Positions 21,319 through 33,420 of a stretch of DNA of 64,000 nucleotides are shown piece by piece; the stretch's first letter is position 1; each line of letters begins with the position of its first letter. Origin of the DNA: Portulaca oleracea (taxonomy: Eukaryota; Streptophyta; Magnoliopsida; Caryophyllales; Portulacaceae); NCBI GenBank assembly GCA_029582165.1, contig CM055869.1, positions 56,183,518-56,247,517 on the forward strand, given 5' to 3'. The notes beneath the pieces were generated by a model. The model was not told the DNA's origin. It was given only the letters and a program-made list of their open reading frames with translations, and did not search any database. The position numbers and the translations under genes are program-made.

Positions 21319-23649
21319 CATCTTGTAGTGTTTATCTATGGTTGCGTTTGAATTTTTATGGAAGAAGATGAGTATTTTCTGGGTTTATATTCTGGAAAAT
21401 CAAGAGTAGTGTTCAATTTGGACTTTAGGTTTGGATTAGTATAGGTTTAATGGCCAAAAAGATGCATTTAAGGAGAAATCCAGAGTTGGTTTTGCTGCTG
21501 GTTGTAATCTGAAAATTCCAGGGGATTTAAAATGTGAGTTTAGCCCTGTTTCCTACTTTAAAAGATAGGCAAGGTTGTTAGCTAACCCTCGGCTTTTGAA
21601 TTTCGGGATTCTGATATGTATAGCCCGAGTTGTAACCAAAACCGTGAAGGTGTGTTTTTATATACGTTTTCTGGAGTCAGTAGCTAAATACTACTTTTTC
21701 GTCCATTTGGAGACCTTGTTGGTTTTAATGGTGAACATAAGAGTTTTAATGCACTCTTTAAGCTTTCCAGAAACATAAGATTTGCGTCCATACGATATCG
21801 GGTGAGTGAGATATGGGGTCTTGACTGAAGGACATTAATGAAGGTTCTGCCCAGAATTTTAGTTATTAATTTTAATTTTATGGCTGAAATATGATCTCTT
21901 AAGGAGTTCTAAATAATTGGTGGTCCTTGTGTCAATGTTAGGATGACTTGGAGGTGTTTTCTAAGTTGAAATAAGTCAAGTTGGTGTTTAGGTTTGCCTC
22001 CTAAAGGATTAATGAATTCTAGCAAGCCATGGGTTAAGTCATTGAGGTTTTAAGTTCGATTAAGTTTTGTTGATGGCTAGGTTGTACACTTGAATTCTTG
22101 ACGAGCTTATGGGCTTCATCAATCTTTAAATAGCCTTAGAAACAATTTCATTCTATGTATTCAACTCACCGTTTCATCGGTTCAAATACCTCAAAGCCAA
22201 TGATCATTCTATGACTTTTCCTCGTCGCTTGACGACGTTCTCTTTTTGAGTTCAAAGAACATGTCAACTCTCTTGTTAAGCCATCAATATTTCCAATTCC
22301 ATACTCGTTTAATCTGAATGTTTAGGGTTACGCCTCAACTCACAATCTTTCCATCGATCTTATACAAGTCTTGATAAGAATTCCACCCTAAAGTTTCAAG
22401 CCGCATATTCATTCTAAGCGTTCTGCTTCTGTCCGGGCGTCCGAGCCCTTCCCTTCATTTTTAGCCTTCGGCCAGTTGACAAAGTTGTAGGGTGTGATTT
22501 TCCCTTTCCGAAAAGTACTCGTTTGTCAAATTCCGAGTTTTCTAGCTCAAGTTATCATCAAAATACTATGTGATCAAAAAAACTGAATTTTCTTCTTCTA
22601 AATTGCCAAGTTGCAATTTAACTTTGGTTTATGTAATTGTAAGAACGTCTTCAGTTCTCAATTTCCTACACTTTTATTATAGTTCCCCAAGTCACCCAAG
22701 CCGTCCCGAGCCCGAGGCACGCCACCAAGCAACTCTACCTTTCAAGGTACGCGAATTGTCCAACTTTTCGCTTCTTTATTATCGTTTAAACATTTATCAT
22801 GGTTATATCAAGTTTATGTTATGAACTAATGTTTATATTTTACGGTTTTAAAGGGTCCCATTTTACGTGTTTTCGTGCTAGTTACTTATAGGTGCTAGCT
22901 CTCTTTTTTTTTTTTATATGTATGATACTCCTGATCAGAGTGTCCAGACCTGGCCAGTGTCGACTGCTCGGCAGTCACCCACTCCAAACTTCGATCGGTT
23001 TGGGCATGCGCGTGTGTGACATGCATTGCATCGATCGTAAGGGACCAAATATTTAAGTTTAAACGTCTATATTCATTTCTTGTACTTACTCTCTTATGTT
23101 TATGAATTCCAGTTACTTATTCTTGTTTTTCCCCTTTCCCGTTTTCAAAATGATTTTAAATGCCGGCACTAAAACTGTTTTCGAACGGTTTGTCGTGTTG
23201 GAGGTTTGTGTACTGAGTGTTTCCCCACTCACTTTGCGTATGTTTTCAATGTTTTGTTTTTTAGGCGGTCCGAGCTCCCAAAGTAAAGGCAAGGATAAGC
23301 AGAAGTAAAACTTCCGCGTGCAAGGTAGTCTTAAAGGGCGGTTTTGGCCGACATCGGTGGTTATCCTGGTTCCAGAGATTGATTTATGTTGGAAAAAGTT
23401 TACTATATATATATATATATATATATTTCTTTGATGGGTGTACAAAGTTTAGTATATATGTTTTTGGTGATTGTTTATGTATGGGTTTAAGTGTAGCGTT
23501 CATCTGGTGATTTATGTATGTTTTGGTGGTTTGTGTGCCTTGTCCCGGACGGCGGTAATGCCTCAATACTTGTCTTTTCCGCTGCGCTAATCACAGGTTT
23601 ATGACATGATTAATGATAATCTTGTGGTTAAGGGTGTTGGGGTGTTACA

Positions 23650-25277
23650 CCCATCTTCAATCTTGACTTTAAGCTTAAACTTACACAAAAAATTTCAAAA
23701 TTCTTATAATTCTAAAACTTTCACATTTTAACCCAAATTTACATAATGTGAAATTATTATGAATTATATTTGCAAAAATTAAAAAGAATCCGGAAATTTG
23801 TAAAAAACCATATTTTTCTTGGAGAAAAGGAAATTGTGTGGGTGTGTTTTTTTTTAATTTATTTTTTGAACAATCTCAAATCGTTTTTGTGACTAACAGG
23901 TTGAACTTCAAGCTATGTGCCTTACGCTACAAGATGCTATTGAAAAACACATTTTGTATGTTGATATCCTCACATACTCGGAGCTCCTTTTTGTTAGATA
24001 TTGGTCAAGCTTGGATAACTTACTATTTGTTAGTTTGTAATATACATAGGCTTTATAATATGATAACGGATTTTAGGATAAGGAAGGTAATTAGAAGCCA
24101 AGTTCACGAGGCTCATGATCTAGCTAAATCATTTCTACCAACTTTGTAATATTTTCTTTAATATTATGAACTTAGCAAAAGAAAAATACAAAAATGATTA
24201 AATAAACTCCAACCAGTTGGGCCCAGAGTACCTGGATTTGGACAGCTGGAGTAGGAGACTCAACCGGCCCAACTAAAATACCTTCTAAAGCTTGAGCTTG
24301 GGTTTACTAACTGAACTCCTAGGAACCATATTTTTTGAACTTATTTACAGATCACCAAAATTTAACCAAATAAACTTCCTTCTGATCTAATGGAATTGGA
24401 TGAGTGCAAGAGTTTTCTTACTCAACCTGGGTGAAAGATACTTGGATAAAAGTTAAGTTTTGACAATTTTTGATAAATTTTGGTAAGTTTGGTCAAATTT
24501 ACCTTAATATATCAAAATTAACATTTTGGTTTTTTTAGTTCTAGCAAATTTTGATAGATTTAGGTACAAACTTACCCTACTCATACATTTTACCCATATT
24601 TTTTACAGGCCCTAAAAATCATGTGATTCAGCATGGTGACTATTTTTTGAACTTTCAGCATGATAGCTCCCTCGGTTCCACATTATTTATCTTTTATTAT
24701 CACACGGTTTTTAATATCATTATTTAATTGATGATTTCTTATATAATATCTTATTAACAATTGCAACATCATGCTTTTATAATAACAATAATTTTCGTTA
24801 CGAATCTAATAATAATAATTTTCTACAACAAGTCATTGTATATATTAAGAACCTTTTGGTCAAAATTTTTTAAGTTTAACGACGCAATTTTAAGAGAGAT
24901 AAATAATTTGAAACAGATGGAGTTTTTCTTATAATTTTCACTGCAAGCTTCTTGCAACCCAACCTTACAACTTGCAGCCTGTTGTTTTTTTTTTTTTTTT
25001 TTGCAGCTTACTCTATTAAAGTTATCAGAAATTATTCTAAACTTATTTTGCACATTAAAATTTCTTAGAGCTTATTTTTTGAATTTATTAGGAACTTATT
25101 TGTAGAGTTTTTTTTTCCAGAATTTAATCTTAACTTTTTTGCTGGATTTACTTTTCTGAATTTATATTTTAAACTTATTTGTAGGCTTATAAGAAAGAAT
25201 TTGGTGAATTAAGTCCTCAAAAGCATAAAACCTCAATAACCAAACTCAGTTATAAACTTATAATCAAGTTAAAACCT
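23650..25277. other. AT-rich spacer
   Basis: No gene seen. The plus-strand open frame 23838-24149 has no recognised domain. A Stowaway-like element lies at 24667-24923 and long T-runs at about 24984 and 25109. Confidence 0.4.
24667..24923. mobile_element. Stowaway-like MITE, degraded
   Basis: CTCCCTCGGTTCCACATTATTTATC at the left pairs with GATAAATAATTTGAAACAGATGGAG at the right. The AT-rich interior folds on itself. The flanks are not clearly TA. Confidence 0.5.
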
Positions 25278-26170
25278 TCTTTAAATGAAGTGAAATTAGA
25301 TTTAAATAATCTGAATTTTTGGGTCATAGTAGAGTTAATAATCTGCACTTTAGATTTGGTTCTGAATACTCTGAACTTTGGACTCTTTGGATTCTAATAG
25401 CATGCCACCAAGCAGGGGCGGAGCCAGAAAATATTTATTAGGGGTGCCGGTTTGTTAATATTATTTTACAGCAACTGCGTCATAAGTTCTACTTTCAAAC
25501 TATATACACTAGCAAATACCCTCACGTTGCGCCTTTAGATTAAAAACCAAAAAAAAAGTATAAAATATACTTATTAAATTTTTTGGTACACGATGAAACG
25601 TAAAGATGAAAAATTGGAAAATACAAGTCCATAAACTATTTTAGAAATATTGATTAAATTATTTAGAATTTTAGTATAAAGTGAGAAGAATTAATATATA
25701 TAGTTGATATAGATGATGCAATAAATTACAATGAAAATTAGAAAAAGAAGAAGAAAGTACGTATTAGAAAGCTGATAAATGAAAACATAAATTAAGAAGG
25801 CCTTTTAAATACAAAAATTACTTAAAAAGTTGAAGGATCAAAGTATTGCAACTAACATGACTCAAACCCACAACCATTAGTGTCATGTAATAAACATTCA
25901 AGACCTACCATTCAACCATAAGACTAACTCATGCATAACTTTCCGGCTATCCATACATATACAATTTATGGAGTATTGGGGGAGGGGGGCATGGCTCCCA
26001 CTAACCCCCCTAGCTCCGTCATTGCCACCGAGAACTTAACTCGGTGGCATGCTATTAGAATCTAAGGGCTCCAAAATTTAGAATATTCAGAACCAAATTT
26101 AAAGTGCAGGTTATTAAATCTATTATGACCCAAAAATTCAGATTATTTAAATCTAATTTCCTTAAATGAA
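25278..26170. mobile_element. Foldback element with about 130-bp arms, interrupted
   Basis: The left arm (about 25278-25409) reads TTAAATGAAGTGAAATTAG through GATTCTAATAGCATGCCACC. The right arm (26042-26168) is its reverse complement with about 85 percent match by eye (GGTGGCATGCTATTAGAATC through CTAATTTCCTTAAATGAA). The central loop was only about a dozen bases before a hAT element entered it. No coding. Confidence 0.7.
25413..26024. mobile_element. hAT-like non-autonomous element in the loop of the foldback
   Basis: Begins CAGGGGCGGAGCCAG and ends CTAGCTCCGTCATTG, an imperfect inverted pair. It is flanked by CCACCAAG and CCACCGAG, an 8-bp TSD with one change. 612 bp, no transposase. Confidence 0.7.
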
Positions 26171-26377
26171 ACAGAAATATGAATGGACAGGGAAAAAAAG
26201 AGGGGAAGAGGAGAAAGAGGAAAGCTTTTGCTTATGTTATGCACCTATAAAAGAATTTTTTTTTTTGGGGGGTGGGTTGTTCCTGATTAGTGGCTAGTGG
26301 CTACAGATATATTGGAGTTACTTTGACCTTAATTTGGGCTCTTAATAAATAAATAATCAATGGAAACCTAGTGAAGG

Positions 26378-27040
26378 TAGAGCTGGCTAATAGGTCAGGT
26401 CGAGTCGGGTTCGTGTTCGTGTCAAACTTAAACGGGTTCAAAATCATCTGACCTAAACCTAACCCATTTATTAAACGAGTTGGAAATTGAAACCGTTTAC
26501 CGTTTAAATTTTAAATGGGTTGACCTTATTTTGACCTGTTTACCCGTTTAAGTAAACGTGTTAAAATAAGTTTACCAATTTACCCGTTTGACCATTAACT
26601 CATTTGTACAAAAAAACTCATTGTGGGATCGAAATAATGACATATCATACCCAACAATTTGCGTGGTAATATAATTCGAGTTCTATATAAAGAGATGTCT
26701 TTTAATTCATAGTCAAATATGAATATAAGTTAAAATTACAAGTCTTACGTATGTTTCAAAGAGTATAACTGTAACTTTCACCTAAGTTTATTGATAAACA
26801 GTATAATTGGGTAACAATTATCGAGCGAACGACTTGACCCTTTTAACATGCCTAATTAAACGGGTTAAGTAGGTGTTTTTTCGTGTCGAAAATCCTGACC
26901 TGAACCTAACCCATTTAATTAAACGGGTTTACCGTGTCAACCCATTTAATTAAATGGGTTGAAAATTTCTACCTAAACCCGTTTAATATCGTGATAGGTT
27001 CAGGTCGGTAATCGTATCGTGTCAGCTTTTCCCAGCTCTA
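26378..27040. mobile_element. hAT-type MITE, TAGAGCTGG family
   Basis: Inverted tips TAGAGCTGG and CCAGCTCTA with exact 8-bp duplications AGTGAAGG (26370-26377 and 27041-27048). The interior of 663 bp is full of AAACGGGTT and AACCCGTTTA words and has no ORF. Confidence 0.8.
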
Positions 27041-27048
27041 AGTGAAGG

Positions 27049-29200
27049 TATTTATGGAGAACCATTGGTAGATCCAAAAAATTAGAGTGCATGGAACCTT
27101 CCAATAAATAATTATACTCCATCATTCTCATTTTATCTACCACTTTGATTTACGTGTCATTTAAACTTTGAAAACTTTGATTAATAATATTTTACTATAT
27201 ATATATATATATATTATTCTACTAATATAAAAGTACTATCATCAAATTTTTAATGAATAATGCTATCATAAGATTATAATGTTGTAAATTTTTTTGATAA
27301 AATATTACGTAAAAAATTATCAGTAAAATAATGACACTGGAGCATGATATTTACTCATTCTGTCTCTTTTTATTTATTATTTTAGAGAAAAAGGGAGAAA
27401 CCAATGCAACACAAAAATTTTGATAGAAATATATTAAAATGACAAAAATGTTCTCAATTATTATTCAGTTATTAGTTCCAAAGTCAGTTATTCGTAAAAT
27501 TGTTATTTTTCTTTTTGATGGCAAAATTGTTGCGTTATTGAAAATGAAAAAATAATAAATATTTTGAGATAAAATTTTTTTAATTAAGTGGATAAATAAA
27601 TACGAATAGAAAAAGTATTACATTACAGCTAAAATAGGAATGGTGTAGTATTATTAATCAATTAGGTATATATGTTCAAATGGCTAATATGGGTTGAAAA
27701 TCCAAATTAGAGTAGCAAATTAATTACAAGCAAATCAGATCTCAATTGAGCAGAAGAAGAAGACTAGGTAGGTCTCTTTCTGTAGGGTGTGTGGGGATTT
27801 GAAAATAAATGCCCTAGCTGATTAATAATTCCATTATCAGAAGCACATGCAATTAATTATGGTGATAAAGACTTTCAGATTACAGTGTTTATGCACATTA
27901 AAGTCTAACCCTAAACTTAATTATTATAGTGTTTCATTTGGCAACTTTTTCATCATTGAGTCAATTAGGATCGAATGTACGAATATAAAACTCCATCTAC
28001 ATATAGGCCGTTGAGTGAGACATATATGAAAAAGGAAAATCAGTACGTGAGATAACAACTCTCCTAATTGTCAAACTAAATAAGATTAATTAGGTATTCA
28101 AAAAAACAAAAAAAAAAATTTAATGAGATACTCCCTCCATTCTATATTAATTACCGCTTAATAAATACCACATACGTACTTGATCTCCAATATATATGGT
28201 GTACGACATATGAAAGAACATTATACTCTTATCATAATATATTTTTTGCTGATACCAAAATTATGATGTATAATGGGATCAAACTAGGGCTTGATCAATT
28301 ACACATCAAAGGGGTGACGTGCAACCAATCTAAATATAGGGTGCTTCACGAGAATTAGGGCAAAAGGGGGGTGATTTATTACGGGACCAAAAGAATGAAT
28401 CTTGATCCAATAATAATCATTGTACGTGCAACCAAACTAAAGAGTGGGATGCTTCACTTGATAATGGAGGAAAGAGAGGGGAAGTTCACGTGAATACAAG
28501 ATCTATGGAAGACTATTTTGTCGTGAGGACTTTTGTGAATTCAAGAAACAAGAAGCTAATGACAGTACTTTCATATGATAGAACATTGTGCATATTGAAA
28601 AATTAATGATAAAAATTTTTAAGTTTGACTAGTGCGTCGCAAATTATGTCGTACACCGTGGTGACTGGTGGACCTATGCTCAGCACATGCATTAAAAATA
28701 AACTAATTTTTTATGTGATGAATTTGTAAAAATGGTAAATTCAAAAAAAATTAATGAATTTTGAAATATAAATTTACGATGAGTCTTATGATAAATATTA
28801 ATAAATTATTTTGATAAAATTTAACACTTTAATAAACTTAAATAGATATAGCGAAAGATATCATCTAACAATTGCAAACGCCTAAATGAACGGCACAATT
28901 ATAATATGATAATAGAGGAGTCTTTCCTCGTGCAAATATTGAACGTGTTTCATACTTGTTACTTTGTCTGGTAATGAGTTATAAGAGGACTTAGACCTAT
29001 TGATTAAGACCACATTGAGGTCTTTCATACATTAGGTTTTAGGGTCAATAATTCATCCTTGTAATATAATTGTATTGTATTGTTTTTGGTAACTCCCTCA
29101 TATGAAAAAATAAAGGAAAAGTTCATTTAGTAGGCTTCAATCGCAACAAAAAAAAAATTACTTTGGGCAACAAAAGAATTTATTATTTTAGTTCAATTTT
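27049..29200. other. AT-rich spacer, nothing certain
   Basis: Contains a TATATA run at about 27198 and isolated Stowaway-like ends (ACTCCCTCCATTC at about 28131). GGGTGCTTCACGAG and GGGATGCTTCACTTG mark a weak local duplication at about 28340 and 28447. No gene is seen. Confidence 0.4.
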
Positions 29201-29949
29201 TGTTACCCTTTAATATGGTGCTACAAAAACAAATTCTCAACCACGGTCCGCAGTGCCTTCCTGGGTTGCAGAATATGTTTTGGACCTCACCACGGTCCGT
29301 ACTGGGGTACAACGGTCTGTGGTGATGCCCAGACGGCAGACGCGCGTCCCACATCAGAAATGAAATGCTCATTTCCTTCCCTTCTCCCCTATATAAAGGG
29401 GTTCCCCCTTGATGGAAAATTGTCTTTCCATCCCAAGTGGGCATTTATAAGGCTAGTCTCGATATTTGAGATTTAAGGGATATCGGGAAAAACTTTCTTT
29501 TGAAAGTTCCAAGTTTTAGAAGTCTCGGGGTGATTCCCGGGAAACCGCCCTAAGGAGGGAAGCAAGGGTCGTATTGGATACAATCAAACATACTCTTTTG
29601 ACCTTGGTTTGACCATGGTTGAACGGTTTAGCAGCCGTAACGAAAGGTACTGCGTGGTCCTTTTGTGGAGGATTCCTATTTTGAAATCTTCTACTTGGAG
29701 TCCCTTTGGAGTCGGCATGTTCAAGAGTACAAGGCCGACCGAGACATTTCCATTTGAGAGACCTGAGGTAATAACTAAGCCCCTGCTATTTCGATTATGT
29801 TGTTTATTGTTTTGGGTTAGTTTAGATTAGGTGGGAATCCCAATAGTCAAAATTTGTTTCCGCCCCTAATCGGGGTCGTCCCGATTAGATCATACCCACC
29901 TCTTCTTATGGCCTAGATAGGTCTAGACCACCATAACCCATCACTAACA
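29201..29949 (+). repeat. Probable 5' LTR of a Ty1/copia-like element
   Basis: Starts TGTTACCC and ends CACTAACA two bases before a tRNA-Met-type primer-binding site. Contains TATATAAAGGGG at 29390, a typical LTR promoter. The left border is the least certain point because no TSD could be checked. Confidence 0.5.
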
Positions 29950-29951
29950 AC

Positions 29952-29963
29952 TGGTATTAGAGC
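29952..29963 (+). other. Primer-binding site, initiator tRNA-Met type
   Basis: TGGTATTAGAGC differs by one base from the canonical TGGTATCAGAGC used by many Ty1/copia elements. It sits two bases after the LTR end. Confidence 0.7.
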
Positions 29964-30002
29964 TTTGGTTAGGAGTGTTGTTCATCTGCATATTGAGAAG
30001 CA

Positions 30003-30890
30003 ATGGGGGCAGAAATATAAAGGTTGCGATGTTTGTTGGGAATGACTACACTTGGTGAAGGATGTAAATTAAGGATGTGCTCTACCAGCAGAAGGTGCAT
30101 TTGATGTTGGATGAAAAGACAAAAGGGATGGATTAAATGGATTGGGACCTGCTTGATCGTCAGACGCTCAATTCGGTGAGGCTGGCGTTAGCGAGGAATG
30201 TGACTTTCAACGTGAAGAGGAGAAAACGACGAAAGACATCCTTGATGCCTTGAAGAATATTAATGAGAAACTTTTGGTGTTGAACTAGGTACATATATGC
30301 ATCGTTTGTTTGAAGATGCATGAATGATGTGCATGATCATATTAACGAGTTAAGTATGATCTTTTCCAAATTTGCTTCTTTACATGAGTTTACTTTTGAC
30401 GGTGAGACTAGTGCTTATATTATGTTGGCTACCCAACCTAAAACTTGGGATAACTTTGCAACCTGTGTTAGTTCTTCTAGTGGTAAGGAGAAACTGAAGT
30501 TTAATGCGTTGCGGGATAGTGTCCTAAGTGAAAGCATTCAAAGGAAAAATTCTGATGAGCATGGGCCTTCGGGGAGTGCTTTGGCTGTTGGGGGTAGGAC
30601 GAACAATAGGAGCTCAAGTTGGGGTCGATCTAAATCTAGGGGCGAAATATGGAGCACCTATTGTGTTGGAATAATGGTGATGGATGTGACTTAGGTAGGG
30701 ATTGCTCTAAATCTAGGGGCGAAATATGGAGCACCTATTCTGCCATTGATTTTTCTAACATGTTAGATCATGCTTGTCAAAATTCTCTAATGAGAGAAGG
30801 ACATCGAAAAAGAGGAGAGTTCGGTCAATGCTTCGAGAATAAATGGTCAGTATAAGAGTGCACTTAACCTGCTTAGGAATTTGACATTGT
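30003..30890 (+). pseudogene. Decayed Ty1/copia gag
   Basis: Pieces in different frames recall copia Gag: DVLYQQKVHLMLDEKTKG, then RQTLNSVRLALARNV and TTKDILDALKN, then NDHIHE-like INELSMIFSKFASL, then TWDNFATCVSSSSGKEKLKF and a degraded CCHC knuckle (CWNN...LGRDC). In-frame stops and shifts occur at several points (about 30045, 30138, 30287), so no Gag can be made. A 72-bp segment with GGGGCGAAATATGGAGCACC is duplicated at about 30640 and 30712. No protease, integrase or reverse transcriptase follows. The body is deleted up to a polypurine tract near 31130. Confidence 0.75.
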
Positions 30891-31145
30891 CAACATGAGG
30901 TAAAATTCTAATCCAAAATTCCCCTATGTTGTTGGCGAGGGTGCATATATATCGAAGTTGTAGTAGTGATAAGTTCAAGTGGGAGTGTGTTTGTGATGGA
31001 GTTGTTGACGGGAGGTCAACTGAGACCTCCGTTTGTTCTTTGCTGAACAAGATTGAGATGGATGTAATGAAGGATACGAGGAATTGTTTGGTAGTGTTTG
31101 ATGATTGATGAATTAAGGTTAAAATTTGGTCTCCAAGTGAGAGAT

Positions 31146-32417
31146 TGTTGGGATGACAATTGTGGAGTTCAAATTGTTATTTTTGGTACGATGAATTTAG
31201 GAAAGCCAAATTGCTTGGTTGGCAAAGTATATGATTCATATAATATTGAAGATTCTTCTAAGATTGTCTTTATTAAGAAAATATATTATATTAAGTGAAA
31301 AATATTATATTGTTACTAAGTTGAGATTGTGCAATCATATGTAGGTTGATCACATGAGAATATTGTTAGACCTAGCTCAGATACCCTCGTGAGACTCTGA
31401 TACCAGTCGTTAGGATCGAGGTAAAATATAGGGTAGTCTAGTATTTGCAGCGGAAGATAAAATTATCAGGATGTATAAATTGAGAAGAAATATAACAAGA
31501 TCAGTAATTAAAAGATAGAGAGTATAAAGACACACGATTTACGTGGAAACCCAAATCGGGAAAAAACCACGGACGACAACGGAGCAATAATCCACTAGTA
31601 TAAGGGGAGAGATTGCAAGAGAGATCCCAAGGGGCTATATAACGCAAGGGGATCGACGGCCAGATCACAAGGGGTTAATAGCACAGGCTATATAACGCAA
31701 GGGGATCGATGACAAGATCACAAGGGGTTAATAGCGCAACGGGATATACTGAAGACAAAATAACTCTCTAAAGGACTCTCACAACCTAGGGATGGGTAGT
31801 GGTGAAGAATGCTCTGTGTGTGTGTTTGTCATATGCCGTAGGTGTATAGGTTGATAACAACCTATATTTATAGAAAAAAACTCACTATAAATCTAGCTTG
31901 ACTCTCACTCCAATTAGATTTAGAATCTAATACAATTAGAAAACCTAACATAATAAGGAAACCTAAATAAATACAATTAGGAAACAAATAATTGTGGGAT
32001 CAAACTAGATTTTGCGCCATAAAACCCAACAAATATAATATTAACTTGGAATATAATATCAAATTAGTGGGAGACGCAATGTTGTAGGAATGGTAATATT
32101 GTGGATTATTTTGTAACCTTGACTATAAATAGACCTTCGTGTTAATTGTTAAGATTGTTTCATTTGTACCACAAGAGAATTTATAATTTCTATGTCTCTC
32201 AGAAAGTTGTGTCAGATGAATCAACTGAGTGTCGAGTTCTTATGTGTAACCCTAAAGAGATCGAGGGAGATTGTAGGGATATGAAAACCTCTAATAAACA
32301 ACATTGTAATCTTCTGATATAGAACATCATTCACGGTTTCTTCCGGTTCAAGTTTTTCACATTAATCTTTATGTCAATCTTAAGTTTTAGCCTTTATTAT
32401 TGTTTATGTTGCTAACA
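31146..32417 (+). repeat. Copia-type 3' LTR, interrupted, preceded by a polypurine tract
   Basis: GGTCTCCAAGTGAGAGAT directly precedes TGTTGGGATGACAATTG, the usual copia arrangement of polypurine tract and LTR start. The far end is GTTGCTAACA at 32417. Its TATA-like GACTATAAATAGACC lies at about 32130. It does not match the LTR at 29201-29949, so the two ends come from different families. A second copia LTR is embedded at about 31372-32031. Confidence 0.55.
31372..32031 (-). repeat. Copia LTR plus leader fragment inserted in reverse
   Basis: On the minus strand it begins TGTTGGGTTTTATGG and runs to CCTCGATCCTAAC, followed by TGGTATCAGAG, a tRNA-Met primer site, and about 25 bp of leader. Internal short repeats (AACGCAAGGGGATCGA, GATCACAAGGGGTTAATAG) occur twice. 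No TSD found, so a rearranged fragment rather than a clean solo LTR. Confidence 0.6.
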
Positions 32418-33420
32418 ATGCCCTATGATTCTAATGATATCTTCATTGCCTCACCACTTCTCCATGAATTTAATTTGGAGGTGAACAACAAAAATAACAA
32501 CATTGTAAGTTGAAATTATTTTTTTTCAAGGACCTTTTATAGACTCTTTAATTCCAAATTTTCAACTAAAAACACTATATACTTTGTGTGCATCTTTGCC
32601 TCTCTAGTCTCCAACTTGCTAAGAACTATTTGTTTCCGATAGTTGGAAGCCATAAAGGCTAAAAGTATCAAAGATGTTACAAAATGTCCGCAAAAAACAA
32701 CAAAAAACGGCAGAAATAAACCAACAACATTAAAAAGGCAACAACAACTAGAAGATACAGCCACCAAAACTAGAAAAAAGACAGCTACACACAGCTACGA
32801 GACCACCCAAAAAAACCATTCACTTCTTCTTGGACTATAAAACCTTTAACCCCAAACCTCTCTCACCAAAGCTCTCTTTCGATCTAGCACCATATCAATA
32901 TTCATTCGGTCTTTTAACTTTTGTGGCGCTTCAAAAGCAGTGAAATTAGCCTTCTGAGAGGCTTCCAAAACCAACCTCCATTTAGATTTCAACACGACCT
33001 TACCTCTCCATTTACTCCTAGCAGCAGTTTTTGATCACACCAGGAGAGAATTAAATCCTCAGGATGAGAAGAAAAATCAGGCACAGATTAGATCGACACT
33101 GTGTCCTCACTGTCATTTGGAGCAAGACTAACTAACACATCTTTGTACGAATGCGGGGGGTGTGAGGAACAAACAAGAGAATTAAGAGCACCAGCACCGA
33201 CTTCAGGTTGACTCAAATTTGCACGGTTGGGGCTTAAAAAAGTTCGCTCAATATCAGCAGGGACAATAGATTCAACCATCTACTTAGATTTAGGAATCCA
33301 AATTCGATGGTTGACTCCGGCGACCAGAGGCGGCGAGACCAAGGCGGAAAAGGGCTGAAGATGGAAGGGTCGTCTAGGGTTTAGAGTGACAAAGGGACGA
33401 GGGAGACTGTTAAGAACTAT
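32418..33420 (-). other. Possible LINE-like remnant
   Basis: On the minus strand, GAC-rich leader text with CTCGCCGCC leads to an ATG at 33279 and a 63-residue open frame containing HSYKDVLVSLA, which resembles the start of some plant L1 ORF1 proteins. Further on (about 32880-32640) lies T/G-rich text like a LINE 3' UTR. No endonuclease or reverse transcriptase motif was found, so the call is weak. Confidence 0.25.

Larger units (their letters stand above)
17278..21330 (-). mobile_element. Non-autonomous CACTA (CMC-EnSpm) transposon
   Basis: Ends CACTACAAC and TTGTAGTG, flanked by TTT on both sides (3-bp TSD), as in CACTA elements. The 4053 bp carry no TNPD-type transposase. Both terminal regions are packed with GACCGTTCA/TGAACGGTC words (subterminal repeats). 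The interior holds, left to right, a TA microsatellite, a 109-bp tandem array, two long imperfect hairpins, an AT-rich tract and a GC-rich block with a minus-strand splice-donor-like site. Strand is given from that block. It was inserted into the solo LTR after the LTR was formed or before it recombined. Confidence 0.85.
16103..23649 (+). mobile_element. Solo LTR (about 3.5 kb) of a large LTR retrotransposon, split by CACTA element
   Basis: Starts TGTAACGACCCG and ends GGGTGTTACA, with matching inverted TGTAAC and GTTACA tips, and is flanked by the exact 5-bp duplication CCCAT (16098-16102 and 23650-23654). Removing the CACTA insert and its TSD leaves about 3.49 kb with no gag or pol and no second copy of the ends, as expected for a solo LTR. 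A TATA-like GTTTATATAAG at about 16680 followed by a pyrimidine-rich leader suggests the U3/R border and plus orientation. Long LTRs of this kind occur in Ty3/gypsy lineages such as Tekay and Ogre. The lineage cannot be set without pol. Confidence 0.75.

Noticed and set aside
23838..24149. 103-codon plus-strand ORF as a gene
   Set aside because: It has an AT-rich low-information composition and no recognisable domain, and the likely flanks are TE spacer.
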